Source of the DNA: an uncultured bacterium
Lineage (GTDB): Bacteria > Bacillota_I > Bacilli_A > Izemoplasmatales > Hujiaoplasmataceae
Assembly: GCA_903844055.1 (NCBI GenBank)
Contig: CAIMSF010000119.1
Span: 1-40,625, forward strand
Direction of reading: 5' to 3'
DNA length: 40,625 nucleotides
Of the stretch, positions 21,693-29,614 are shown one piece after another. The translations under genes and the position numbers were made by a program. A model generated the notes under the pieces. That model searched no databases and was not told where the DNA came from. It saw only the letters and a list, made by a program, of their open reading frames with translations. Numbering within the stretch: the first letter of the stretch is position 1; each line of letters begins with the position of its first letter.

Positions 21693-22458
21693 GGCGCGTG
21701 ATCACCTCTTTCGCAAGCAGACGGTATCCGAGCGACGATTTGCTCTTGGGCGAGAATTCGGTGACGGGGACGCCGTAGAACGTCGCGTTCGAACAGCTGA
21801 CGTTGCGCGGGATGATGGTCTGGAAGACCTTCTCGCCGAAATAGGTCTTGACTTCGTTCACGACCTGGAACCCGGAGTTGGAGCGCGTGTCGAGCATCGT
21901 CAACAGCACGCCGAAGATCGTCAGGGTCTCCATGTTCACCTTCTTCTTCGACTGCACGACGCGGATCGTGTTGAGCAGCTGGGTGAGCCCGTCCATCGCG
22001 AGGAACTCGCACTGGACCGGGATGATGATGCCGTCGGAGGCGACCATCGCGTTGATCGTCACGAACCCGAGCGACGGCGGGCAGTCGATCAGGACGTAAT
22101 CGTAGTTCTGGCGGATCGCCTGCAGCTGCGTATGCAGGATGAAATCGCGGTTCGTGTTCAGGATGATCTTCTCCTCGATGCCCTCGACGACGGTGCGCGC
22201 CGGGAGGACGTCGATGTTGGGGGAGTCGGTGTGGAGGATCGCCTCGGGAAGCGCGGCTTCCTCGGTGAGGCAGTCGAACACGCTCGCCTTGAAGCTGCCG
22301 CGGTGGATGCCCATGCAGGTGGTGGCGTTCGCCTGGTAGTCGAGGTCGATCAACAGCACCTTCTTGCCGAGGTAGGAGAGCGAACTGGCCAGATTGATGG
22401 CGGTGGTGGTCTTGCCGACGCCGCCCTTCTGGTTGGCGATCGAGAGAACGAGGCTCAT
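21670..22458 (-). CDS. parA: Chromosome partitioning ATPase ParA/Soj
   Basis: The protein has 262 residues. It has the deviant Walker A KGGVGKTTTAINLAS, the switch DLDYQANATTCMG, and Walker B VLIDCPPSLG. Most relatives have DxDPQ(G/A)N at the second site, so Tyr for Pro is unusual. The protein binds DNA non-specifically as an ATP dimer and is stimulated by ParB. ATG 22458 is preferred, with AGGAAAGG 9 nt upstream; the alternative ATG at 22467 touches that site, and longer readings have no homologous sequence. The start lies 6 bp after the stop of the membrane protein gene upstream. Confidence 0.96.
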   Translation of the reverse strand: MSLVLSIANQKGGVGKTTTAINLASSLSYLGKKVLLIDLDYQANATTCMGIHRGSFKASVFDCLTEEAALPEAILHTDSPNIDVLPARTVVEGIEEKIILNTNRDFILHTQLQAIRQNYDYVLIDCPPSLGFVTINAMVASDGIIIPVQCEFLAMDGLTQLLNTIRVVQSKKKVNMETLTIFGVLLTMLDTRSNSGFQVVNEVKTYFGEKVFQTIIPRNVSCSNATFYGVPVTEFSPKSKSSLGYRLLAKEVITRHDEAQLR

Positions 22459-22463
22459 CGCGT

Positions 22464-23651
22464 TCATCCTTTCCTGCCGAGGTGGTCGCGGAACAGGTCG
22501 GCGTTCTCCTTGAAGAAAGCGACCTGTCCGTCGGAGAGGAACTCTTCCATCTCCGGAGCGGCGAAGAGCTGGCAAATCTCCTCGTGGCTCATGATCTTGT
22601 CGGGTTGTCCGTACCGGTCGAAGGCGGTCGGTTCGTTGGCGAGGTAGCGGTAGACGAAGGCGAGTGCGACGACCTGCTCGGCAGTCGCGGGAGCGAGCCG
22701 GCCGAGGTGGTATTCATAGCGGTTGGGACGGTAGTCGTCGGTCGTCCGGAAGCGCGTGAAGAAGTTCATCAGGATCGAGACCATGTCGGTGCGGCGGTTG
22801 AGGAGGTATTTGTCGAGTCGGTTCGCGATCTTCTTGGTCGCGACCGAGAGCTCCTCGTTCTCGATGATCTTCGCCAGCCCGCGCTCATGGATGTAGATGT
22901 AGAGGTCGAGCACGTTCGTGATTTCCTTGCCCTTGTCCTTCAGCTGCTCGCAGACGAACACCGACAGCTCGTCGACGGCCTTGCGGAAGGCGCGGTCCTC
23001 ATAGAACGGAACGCCCTTGTTCTTCTTGCGGATCTCCTCGAGATGGAAGAGCGTGAAGTCCTGATAGGATCCGATCACCTGGTTCAGCTTGACCCATTCG
23101 AGGTTGAGGTCGGTGTACAATTTCTCGTTGTGCAGGCTTTGAAGCAGGAAGATCAGATAGAACAGCACGAGCAGGACGATGTAGGCGTAGACCGACCCGG
23201 GGATGTCGGCCGGGGCGACGAGGTTCGCCCGGTGGATCCAGATGTAGAAGACGCCGTATCCGACGACGATCGTTCCGTAGGACAGGAAGATGTAGAGTTC
23301 CTGGTAGAACACGATGACGGTGAGCGAGATGTAGAAGAACAGATAGGCGTAGAAGCTGTCGGTCCCCTGCGTGTAGAACATCGTCAGGGCGATCGTATAC
23401 ACGATCGTGACGTGGATCGCCGCCATGATGCGGTTGAACCGGATCAACAGGTAGATGAGGCCGGCGCCGAACAGGAAGACCGCCATCACGACGATCTTGA
23501 CGGCGTTCGTGTAGTCGAAGAAGAACGCGAAGCCGATCGTGGCGGCCGTGACGATCAGGAGGAAGGCCATCACGATGACGACCTTGATCTTGCGGACCTC
23601 GTTCATCGGGAGAAAATCGGTGTTGACGACGCGACGGAGGAAGTTCATCAT
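22464..23651 (-). CDS. Polytopic membrane protein of unknown function in the par operon (paralogue B)
   Basis: The protein has 395 residues. Six predicted helices (about 24-175) form a compact membrane domain. A cytosolic part of about 220 residues follows, rich in charged helices (VDELSVFVCEQLKDKGKEI, KKIANRLDKYLLNRRTD). The end, EQVVALAFVYRYLANEPTAFDRYG...SHEEICQLFA...FFKENADLF, recalls the last helices of HD-GYP domains (ARI-x-VAD-x-YDAL...RPY...FDP), but the catalytic HD and GYP residues are absent. It overlaps the related gene upstream by 4 bp (ATGA) and precedes parA by 6 bp. Topology and ending match the 23648 protein. Function unknown; if the resemblance is real it is a non-enzymatic sensor or scaffold. 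Confidence 0.75.
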   Translation of the reverse strand: MMNFLRRVVNTDFLPMNEVRKIKVVIVMAFLLIVTAATIGFAFFFDYTNAVKIVVMAVFLFGAGLIYLLIRFNRIMAAIHVTIVYTIALTMFYTQGTDSFYAYLFFYISLTVIVFYQELYIFLSYGTIVVGYGVFYIWIHRANLVAPADIPGSVYAYIVLLVLFYLIFLLQSLHNEKLYTDLNLEWVKLNQVIGSYQDFTLFHLEEIRKKNKGVPFYEDRAFRKAVDELSVFVCEQLKDKGKEITNVLDLYIYIHERGLAKIIENEELSVATKKIANRLDKYLLNRRTDMVSILMNFFTRFRTTDDYRPNRYEYHLGRLAPATAEQVVALAFVYRYLANEPTAFDRYGQPDKIMSHEEICQLFAAPEMEEFLSDGQVAFFKENADLFRDHLGRKG

Positions 23652-24847
23652 TTTCCGGCCTCCGGCGCGAAGGCGTCCTTGACGATCGCGTCGAACACGG
23701 CGCTGTTCTCGCGGTAGATGCGCATGACGGCGGGATCGTTGTAGAAATAATAGTCGGTATGGACGATCGCCTCATAGATTTCCGTTTCCGACAGCGGACG
23801 CATCCCCGCCGATCCGCGCTTGAGCGCGGCGTAGAAGACGGCGAAGGCGATGATCTTGATCTCAAGCGTGTCCGAGGGATGGTTGAAGGTCTTGAACTGG
23901 GTTTCCGAGAAGATCTCGCGCTTGTGCACGTCGACGCCGCGGACCCGGCTCATCTTGATGGCGACCTTGCGCAGTTTGTGCCGTCCGGTGAAGAGCAGTT
24001 CGCCCATCCGGTCGAGGTCGGCTTCCGCGTAGTCCGGATGCTTCGCGAGGATGGCTTCGTGCTTCGTTCCCGCCTCGAGGTCCTTCAGGACCGCAAGCTT
24101 GCCCGCGAAGGCGTCGTCGACGCCGATCTTCGCGGACAGCGCCTTCGCGAACGATTCCGCCGCGGCGAAATATCCCTTCGTGTCGATCTTCGCGCCGGTC
24201 GACTTCTCGCACGCGTCGATCATGAAGTCGATGTTGCGGAATTCGGTTTCGCGGGAGATGGCGATCTGGTTGTAGAAGAAGCCCTTCTGCTTGATCATGA
24301 TGTACTGCGAGATCGTCAACAGCGAGATGAAGATGATGACGAAGAAATACAATCCGAAATCGTTCTCGGCGGAGGGGTTCTCGACCGTGAAGAACGCGCG
24401 GAAATTGGTCATCAGGGCCAAAAAGGTGAACACCAGCGACACGTTGGAGATGAGCATCACCTTGCGGTCCTGGTAGAAGGCGGAAAGCGCGTAGGCGATG
24501 AAGAGGAGCGAGAGCATCGACGGCGACTGGAAGATGAAGAGCATCGCGACGGCGACGGCGAAGACGCCGAACGTCGTCACATATTTGTTCAGCTGGTTGA
24601 AGCGGATGTTCTCGCGGCCGTAGGCGAGACAGCTCAGATTCAACAGGATGAGCGCGAGGAAGGCGATGGCGAGCGACGCGATATAGCCGATCGCGTAATC
24701 GGAAAGCGCCATGTATAGGATCGTCAGGGCCGCGCCGACCGCAAGCAAAAGGATGACGAAGTGGTTCTTCGCCCGCAGGTGTTTGATTTCGAGCATCTCG
24801 CGGTATTCCTCGATCTCGGGGAAGACGCGGGCGGGTTCTCGCTTCAC
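23648..24847 (-). CDS. Polytopic membrane protein of unknown function in the par operon (paralogue A)
   Basis: The protein has 399 residues from a GTG at 24847 with AAAGGGGG 7 nt upstream. Six or seven helices (about 28-195) are followed by a cytosolic part. The segment IIAFAVFYAALKRGSAGMRPLSETEIYEAI...DPAVMRIYREN resembles the closing helices of HD-GYP phosphodiesterases, while the HD pair and the GYP triad are missing. It has the same layout and length as the next gene, so the pair probably arose by duplication, though direct identity is low. Its place between rsmG and parA is normally empty or held by noc in relatives. Function unknown; the degenerate-HD reading is a hypothesis. Confidence 0.75.
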   Translation of the reverse strand: MKREPARVFPEIEEYREMLEIKHLRAKNHFVILLLAVGAALTILYMALSDYAIGYIASLAIAFLALILLNLSCLAYGRENIRFNQLNKYVTTFGVFAVAVAMLFIFQSPSMLSLLFIAYALSAFYQDRKVMLISNVSLVFTFLALMTNFRAFFTVENPSAENDFGLYFFVIIFISLLTISQYIMIKQKGFFYNQIAISRETEFRNIDFMIDACEKSTGAKIDTKGYFAAAESFAKALSAKIGVDDAFAGKLAVLKDLEAGTKHEAILAKHPDYAEADLDRMGELLFTGRHKLRKVAIKMSRVRGVDVHKREIFSETQFKTFNHPSDTLEIKIIAFAVFYAALKRGSAGMRPLSETEIYEAIVHTDYYFYNDPAVMRIYRENSAVFDAIVKDAFAPEAGK

Positions 24848-24864
24848 GGCGGCACCCCCTTTCG

Positions 24865-25566
24865 TCAGAGCGGTTTGGACTTGATCCGAGCGAACGCCCG
24901 GGGATACATGGTTTGCGTGAACGCCGTCTTGCGGACGACCACGAGCGCGTGGTCGCGGTCCGGCCCGACGTCATAGTGGATGACCCGATCGAGCGTTCCG
25001 CCGAGCGTCCTGATCGCGTTAGCGGCTTCCTTGACTTCGGCGTCGCAGTCGCCCGCCTTCATCGCGATGAAGCGGCCGCCGACCTTCGCGAACGGCATGC
25101 ACAGTTCGGCGAGGATGTTCAGCCGGGCGACGGCGCGCGCCGTCACGAGGTCATAGGAACACTTGCGGTCGAAGTCCTCGGCGCGGACGTGGATCGCCTC
25201 GACGCCCTCGAGTCCGAGCTTCGCGATGAGCGTCTCGAGGAAACGGATCCGCTTCTGGGTCGCATCGACGATCGTGACCCGCAGTTCGGGGAAGGCGATC
25301 TTGAGCGGCAGCGACGGGAACCCCGCGCCGGCGCCGACGTCGAGGAGCGTGAGTCCCGATACGGGCCCGGCCTTGACGAGGCAGAGCGAATCGTAGAAAT
25401 GGCGGAGGTAGACTTCCTCCTCGCCGTTGATCGCGGTCAGGTTCATGACTTCGTTCTGCTCGGTCAGATAGTCGAAATACGTCCGGAAGCGAGCGAGCAT
25501 CCGGGCGTCGGGAACGATGCCGAGGGGAGCGATCAGCTCCATGAACCGTTTTTCCACGAAAATCAC
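24865..25566 (-). CDS. rsmG: 16S rRNA (guanine-N7) methyltransferase RsmG (GidB)
   Basis: The protein has 233 residues. The Rossmann methyltransferase core has the SAM-binding LLDVGAGAGFPSLPLKI, then VTIVDATQKRIRFLETL and the conserved VTARAVARL. It also shows the N-terminal YFDYLTEQNEVMNLTAI block of RsmG. It methylates G527 (E. coli numbering) of 16S rRNA. The first possible start is GTG 25566; GTG 25557 with TTAGGTG upstream is an equally good choice. It is the first gene of a run that continues through two membrane proteins to parA, parB, DUF951 and mazG. In most relatives mnmG lies directly upstream; here an opposing gene intervenes. Confidence 0.95.
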   Translation of the reverse strand: MIFVEKRFMELIAPLGIVPDARMLARFRTYFDYLTEQNEVMNLTAINGEEEVYLRHFYDSLCLVKAGPVSGLTLLDVGAGAGFPSLPLKIAFPELRVTIVDATQKRIRFLETLIAKLGLEGVEAIHVRAEDFDRKCSYDLVTARAVARLNILAELCMPFAKVGGRFIAMKAGDCDAEVKEAANAIRTLGGTLDRVIHYDVGPDRDHALVVVRKTAFTQTMYPRAFARIKSKPL

Positions 25567-25676
25567 CTAACAGTATTTTAACATAACGGCCCCGATAATT
25601 GTATTTGTTTCGAAGAACCTGGCCGCCACGGATGAAAACCGGCATGCGGTTTTTCAACAATCGCCGAAAAATGTCC

Positions 25677-25705
25677 TTGGGACCGACGGATGGACGTGAT
25701 ATAAT
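25677..25705 (+). promoter_or_regulatory. Promoter of the opposing membrane protein gene
   Basis: Plus strand -35 TTGGGA (25677-25682), 17-bp spacer, extended -10 TGATATAAT (25697-25705). It lies 24 nt upstream of the ATG at 25729. Confidence 0.7.
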
Positions 25706-25728
25706 GAATTCCAGGAGCGTGATATCAC

Positions 25729-26619
25729 ATGATGCATACCCATTTGGCGAAACTCTATCATCTCGCCACCGAACCCCGGGGCGCGTATGGCGAAATCCAC
25801 GGCTACGACGCCGGCGTTTTCACCGAACAGCGTCTCAACAGTTACGCCGCGATCGTCAGTTTCCTGTTCAAAACGCCGCTTTCGACGGAACAGCTGAGCA
25901 CCCTCAGAACCGCCCTCGCGCCGTTCAAGGTCACACCGGAGATCCGTCAGGAAGGCGCCGTGGTGCTGATTCCGTTTTTCGCACCGTTCTTCACCGCCAA
26001 GGTGCAGGAGCGGACCGACCAGGTCCTGCGCGCCGCGACCGATGCGTTCGTGCGCGTCGGCGCCGTCCAGCATGAGGGTTGCGCGCTGTGCGGGCAGGAA
26101 GGTTTCGACCGCTTGCGGCTGATCCGCGGACTTGCGATGAAGACCCACGACGCATGTCATCAAAAGTTGATGGCCGAAGTCCAGGAGGCCTACCGCAAGA
26201 TCGACACGAGCACCACGAACCTCGTCAAGGGCTATGTCTGGGCGATTGCCGGAGCCCTCCTCGGCGCCGTCGTCAACCTGCTCGTCCTCGTTTTCGCGGG
26301 CTATCAGTTCGTCCTCCTCTACGCGCTCATCCCGGGCGCCGCGATGTTCATGTACAAGGCCGCGAAGGCCCCGCTGCGCAAGGAAATCCCGATCGTGCTT
26401 TCCGTCCTCTCGGTCCTCGTCAGCGCCGCGATGATGCTCGCGGTGTATCAGCTGATCGCGATCGGCTACGAAACGACCCTGTCGGTCCTGCTCTCCGGCG
26501 GCGTCGCCGATTGGCCCGAAGCCGGCGAGAGCTTCACCTCCGACATCCTCGTCGCCGTCCTGTTTTCCGCGCTCGGCGTCCTGTTCCTCTCGCGTTATAT
26601 CTTCAAGCCGCGGGCATAG
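25729..26619 (+). CDS. Membrane protein with CxxC...CH motif, unknown function
   Basis: The protein has 296 residues. A cytosolic N-terminal half (about 1-165) contains a compact possible zinc site, HEGCALCGQEG followed 20 residues later by HDACH. A membrane domain of four helices follows (about 170-195, 197-212, 220-245, 275-292). I do not recognise a family. AGGAG lies 12 nt before the ATG at 25729; a second ATG follows directly. Its own promoter and the shared terminator at 26706-26734 make it a separate transcription unit running against its neighbours, so it looks like an insertion into the ancestral mnmG-rsmG pair. Base composition is not obviously different. Confidence 0.7.
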   Translation: MMHTHLAKLYHLATEPRGAYGEIHGYDAGVFTEQRLNSYAAIVSFLFKTPLSTEQLSTLRTALAPFKVTPEIRQEGAVVLIPFFAPFFTAKVQERTDQVLRAATDAFVRVGAVQHEGCALCGQEGFDRLRLIRGLAMKTHDACHQKLMAEVQEAYRKIDTSTTNLVKGYVWAIAGALLGAVVNLLVLVFAGYQFVLLYALIPGAAMFMYKAAKAPLRKEIPIVLSVLSVLVSAAMMLAVYQLIAIGYETTLSVLLSGGVADWPEAGESFTSDILVAVLFSALGVLFLSRYIFKPRA

Positions 26620-26705
26620 ACCCTTCCTGCCCGGCGTCCCAACGCGTTTCGGCGTCGACCGACGCCGATCCCGCCCTCGGCCCGAACCGTTCCGCCGTTA
26701 TACCA

Positions 26706-26734
26706 AAGAAGCCGCCCGAACCGGGCGGCTTCTT
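26706..26734. terminator. Bidirectional terminator between the opposing membrane gene and mnmG
   Basis: AAGAAGCCGCCC (26706-26717), loop GAACC, GGGCGGCTTCTT (26723-26734): a perfect 12-bp stem. It sits 6 bp past the mnmG stop on minus and about 86 bp past the stop at 26619. Confidence 0.85.
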
Positions 26735-26739
26735 ACGTT

Positions 26740-28593
26740 TCAACGGGTGCCTTTCAGACGAATCGCGAGCGCCTGGATGTCGGCGGGATTGACGCCGCTG
26801 ATGCGGGCGGCCTGACCGAGCGTGAGCGGCCTGATCTTCTTCAGCTTGACTCGCGCTTCGAGCGCGAGGTTATGAAGATCGTAATCGAAATCCGCGGGGA
26901 TCGCGATGCTTTCTTCCTTCGCGAGCTTCGCGGCTTCCTTGACCGCCTTCTCGATGTATCCTTCGTAGGTGACTTCGATCTCGATCTGCTCGGCCTCCTC
27001 GCGGTCGACGCGCGGAGCCTTGCCGGCGATCTCCATGACGTCGGCGTACCCGAGTTCGGGGCGCTTGAGGAGGTCGCGTAGCGTCTGTTTCTCCTTCAGT
27101 TCACCGGATCCCTTGGCAGAAAGCAGGCCATTCACGGCCGGGGTCGGAAGGACGGTTTCGCGGGAGAGCAGGTCGGTTTCGGCCTGGATGCGAGCGCACT
27201 TCGCGGTGAAGCGGGCGAATTGGGAATCGTTGATGAGGCCGAGGCGATGGCCGTGGGGCGTGAGCCGCTGGTCGGCGTTGTCGTGGCGGAGCAAAAGGCG
27301 GAACTCGGCCCGCGACGTCAGCATGCGGTACGGGTCCATGACCCCCTTGGTGACGAGGTCGTCGATCAGGACGCCGATGTAGGCCTCGTCGCGGCGGAGG
27401 ATGAACGGTTCCTTCCCGGTAAGCTTCAGGGCGGCGTTGATGCCGGCCATCAGGCCCTGCGCGGCGGCCTCCTCGTATCCCGAGGTGCCGTTCACCTGAC
27501 CGGCGAAATAGAGTCCGGGAATCCGCTTCGACTCAAGGGTCGGCCACAGGTCGGTCGCGTGGATCGCGTCGTATTCGATCGCATAGGCGTACTTGGCGAT
27601 GACCGCGTGTTCCAGACCCGGAAGCGATCGGACCATCAGGTCCTGGACGTCGTGGGGCATCGAGGTCGAGAATCCCTGGAGGTAGACGACGTCGAGCGAG
27701 GCGCTCTCCGGCTCGATGAAGAGCTGGTGGCGCTCCTTGTCGGCGAAGCGCACGTACTTGTCTTCGATCGAAGGGCAGTAGCGCGGTCCGACGCCTTTCA
27801 CCAAACCGCCGTATAGGGCGGATTTCCGGAGATTCAAGGTGATCACCGAACGGGTTTCGTCGGTGGTGTGGATGAGGTAGCAAGGCCATTCCTTTTCAGG
27901 GTGGACGAAGGGGGAGTCGGTGAAGCTGAAGCGGTACCTGAAGTCGTCGCCGGGGGCGAGTTCCATCCTCGAAAAGTCGATCGAGTCGCGCTTGATCCGC
28001 TGCGGGGTGCCGGTCTTGAGGCGGAACGTCTCGATCCCGAGCTCGCGCAGATGGGCGGACAGGCCGACCGACGGACGCTGACCGTCGGGTCCGGAGGGAG
28101 TGGAAGTCGATCCGACCAGGACGGCGCCTTCCATGTAGGTGCCGGCGGTAAGGACGACAGCCTTCGCGCGGCGCTCCTCCCCGTTTTCGAGGATGACGCC
28201 CGCGGCTTTCCCGTCCTCGACGATCAACCGGACCACGTAGGCCTCTTCGACGGTGACGTCGGGTTCGGCGAACAGGACCGCCTGCATGGCGGCCGGGTAG
28301 GCGACCTTGTCGGATTGCGCCCTGAGGGCGCGCACCGCCGGTCCCTTGGACTGGTTCAACATCTTCATCTGCAGGCTCGTGAGGTCGGCGATCTTGCCCA
28401 TCTCGCCGCCGAGGGCGTCGATCTCGCGGACGATCGTGCCCTTGGCGGGGCCGCCGATCGAGGGATTGCACGGCATCGTGGCGATCATCTTGATGTTGCC
28501 GGTGACAAGCAGCGTTTTCTGATGCAGGCGGGCGAGCGCGAGGGTCGCTTCGGACCCCGCGTGGCCGCCGCCGATGACGATGGCGTCATACAT
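26740..28593 (-). CDS. mnmG: tRNA uridine-5-carboxymethylaminomethyl modification enzyme MnmG (GidA)
   Basis: The protein has 617 residues. The N-terminal FAD-binding IGGGHAGSEA is followed by the family block MPCNPSIGGPAKGTIVREIDALGGEMG, and later by FAGQVNGTSGYEEAAAQGL and DQRLTPHGHRLGL. With MnmE it installs the cmnm5 group on U34 of several tRNAs. ATG 28593 is taken as start; GTG 28602 would add three residues. The ribosome site is weak, as expected for the very short leader implied by the promoter at 28617-28645. mnmE is not adjacent, and rsmG is separated by the opposing gene at 25729. Confidence 0.96.
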   Translation of the reverse strand: MYDAIVIGGGHAGSEATLALARLHQKTLLVTGNIKMIATMPCNPSIGGPAKGTIVREIDALGGEMGKIADLTSLQMKMLNQSKGPAVRALRAQSDKVAYPAAMQAVLFAEPDVTVEEAYVVRLIVEDGKAAGVILENGEERRAKAVVLTAGTYMEGAVLVGSTSTPSGPDGQRPSVGLSAHLRELGIETFRLKTGTPQRIKRDSIDFSRMELAPGDDFRYRFSFTDSPFVHPEKEWPCYLIHTTDETRSVITLNLRKSALYGGLVKGVGPRYCPSIEDKYVRFADKERHQLFIEPESASLDVVYLQGFSTSMPHDVQDLMVRSLPGLEHAVIAKYAYAIEYDAIHATDLWPTLESKRIPGLYFAGQVNGTSGYEEAAAQGLMAGINAALKLTGKEPFILRRDEAYIGVLIDDLVTKGVMDPYRMLTSRAEFRLLLRHDNADQRLTPHGHRLGLINDSQFARFTAKCARIQAETDLLSRETVLPTPAVNGLLSAKGSGELKEKQTLRDLLKRPELGYADVMEIAGKAPRVDREEAEQIEIEVTYEGYIEKAVKEAAKLAKEESIAIPADFDYDLHNLALEARVKLKKIRPLTLGQAARISGVNPADIQALAIRLKGTR

Positions 28594-28616
28594 GTCGATC
28601 ACGTTCTTTCGTTTAC

Positions 28617-28645
28617 ATTGTATCGTGAAAAGGCGGGATAGTAAA
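28617..28645 (-). promoter_or_regulatory. Probable promoter of mnmG
   Basis: Minus strand -35 TTTACT (28640-28645), 17-bp spacer, -10 TACAAT (28617-28622). Start near 28610, giving a leader of under 20 nt. Confidence 0.5.
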
Positions 28646-28652
28646 GCCGGCG

Positions 28653-28681
28653 GGAACGAAAACGACCGCGTTGGCGGTCGT
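28653..28681 (-). terminator. Terminator of the HAD phosphatase gene
   Basis: ACGACCGC (28662-28669), loop GTTG, GCGGTCGT (28674-28681), with TTTTCGTT on minus. The stem overlaps the stop codon by one base. Confidence 0.75.
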
Positions 28682-29442
28682 CAGATCAATCCGAAATGTT
28701 TCAGTCCGTTTCTGACCCCGTCGTCGCCGACGGCGGTGGTCACGTGGACCGCGGCAGCCTTCGCTTCCGGGCATCCGTTGCCCATCGCGATGCCGTTCTT
28801 GACGGCCTTGAGCATCGAGACGTCGTTCAGCCCGTCGCCGATCGCGTACACGTGCTCGGCCGGATAGCCGAGGTAGTTGACGAGGCGGTTCACGCCGTCG
28901 GCCTTGAGGTTGCCGGCGAGGTTGACGTCATAGCCGAACCTGTTCGAACGATTGAAGGACAGCTGGGGAAACTCGAACCGCAGAATCTCGGCGTCGCGGT
29001 CGGAAAAGACGATGAAGGCGAGGATTTCGTTGTCAGCCGGATACTCCCGGTCGAGCTTGGGATATTCGATGTCGAAGGCGTCCGAGAAGCGGTCGACGAG
29101 TTCGGTGTCCCGCCGCCAGGCGACGTAGCCGGAAACCCCTTCGAGGACGAGATCCGCCTCTAGTTCGTCGGATCGCTTCAGCATCCGCGCGACGATGTCC
29201 CGCGGGATGTAGCGTTCGTACACGACCTTGCCCTGATAAAGGATGTAATTGCCGTTCGCGGCGATGTAGTCGGGGATGCCGATGGTCTTGTCGACCCCGT
29301 AAAGCAGATGCGGCGTGCGGCCGGTCGCGATGACCGGCGTGTGGCCGTTCTTCTTCAAATCGGCGATCGTCCCGACGATCCCCTTGGCCGGTTTGCCGTT
29401 GTCGAGCATCGTGCCGTCCAAATCAAGAAATACCAATGCCAT
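28681..29442 (-). CDS. HAD-superfamily phosphatase, Cof type
   Basis: The protein has 253 residues. The HAD nucleophile motif is FLDLDGTMLD at the N-terminus, and the second motif is VIATGRTP. A C2-type cap is inserted after it. The last motifs are NLKADGVNRLVNYLG (Lys) and GDGLNDVSMLKAVKNGIAMGN (the GDxxND acidic pair). Cof-type enzymes dephosphorylate sugar phosphates or flavin/pyridoxal phosphates; the substrate here is open. ATG 29442 is preferred, with TTTGGAG about 10 nt upstream. GTG 29451 is possible. The start lies only 17 nt after the apparent 3' end of the SRP RNA, which suggests a shared transcript. Confidence 0.9.
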   Translation of the reverse strand: MALVFLDLDGTMLDNGKPAKGIVGTIADLKKNGHTPVIATGRTPHLLYGVDKTIGIPDYIAANGNYILYQGKVVYERYIPRDIVARMLKRSDELEADLVLEGVSGYVAWRRDTELVDRFSDAFDIEYPKLDREYPADNEILAFIVFSDRDAEILRFEFPQLSFNRSNRFGYDVNLAGNLKADGVNRLVNYLGYPAEHVYAIGDGLNDVSMLKAVKNGIAMGNGCPEAKAAAVHVTTAVGDDGVRNGLKHFGLI

Positions 29443-29459
29443 GATTAACACACTCCAAA

Positions 29460-29580
29460 GAGAAAACTCCCATCAAGCATCTTCACCCACAACGATATCT
29501 TACTTAAGGCTGCTTCCGTCAGGACCTGACCTGATTCGTGGACACCGTTTGAGTGAAGATGCTTCATGGGAGTTTCCCCG
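29460..29580 (-). ncRNA. ffs: Signal recognition particle RNA (small bacterial SRP RNA)
   Basis: On minus the core AGGTCAGGTCCTGACGGAAG, then CAGCC, is the SRP Alu-less domain IV motif (GGTCAGGTCCGGAAGGAAGCAGCC in relatives). The flanks are complementary over a long distance: AAACTCCCATGAAGCATC at the 5' side with GATGCTTGATGGGAGTTT at the 3' side, closing the typical rod. Length is about 115-121 nt. It pairs with Ffh to target membrane proteins. tadA immediately upstream is the usual neighbour in Bacilli; dnaX, the usual next gene, is missing. Ends are approximate. Confidence 0.93.
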
Positions 29581-29586
29581 TATGAA

Positions 29587-29595
29587 ATTATACCA
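29587..29595 (-). promoter_or_regulatory. ffs: Extended -10 promoter of the SRP RNA gene
   Basis: TGGTATAAT on minus, with +1 expected at 29579-29581 just where the RNA rod begins (GGGGAAAC). A weak -35 (TTGTTC, 29609-29614) lies 16 bp upstream, inside the 3' end of the region before tadA's stop. Confidence 0.7.
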
Positions 29596-29614
29596 TAGAA
29601 GTTCCGAAGAACAA

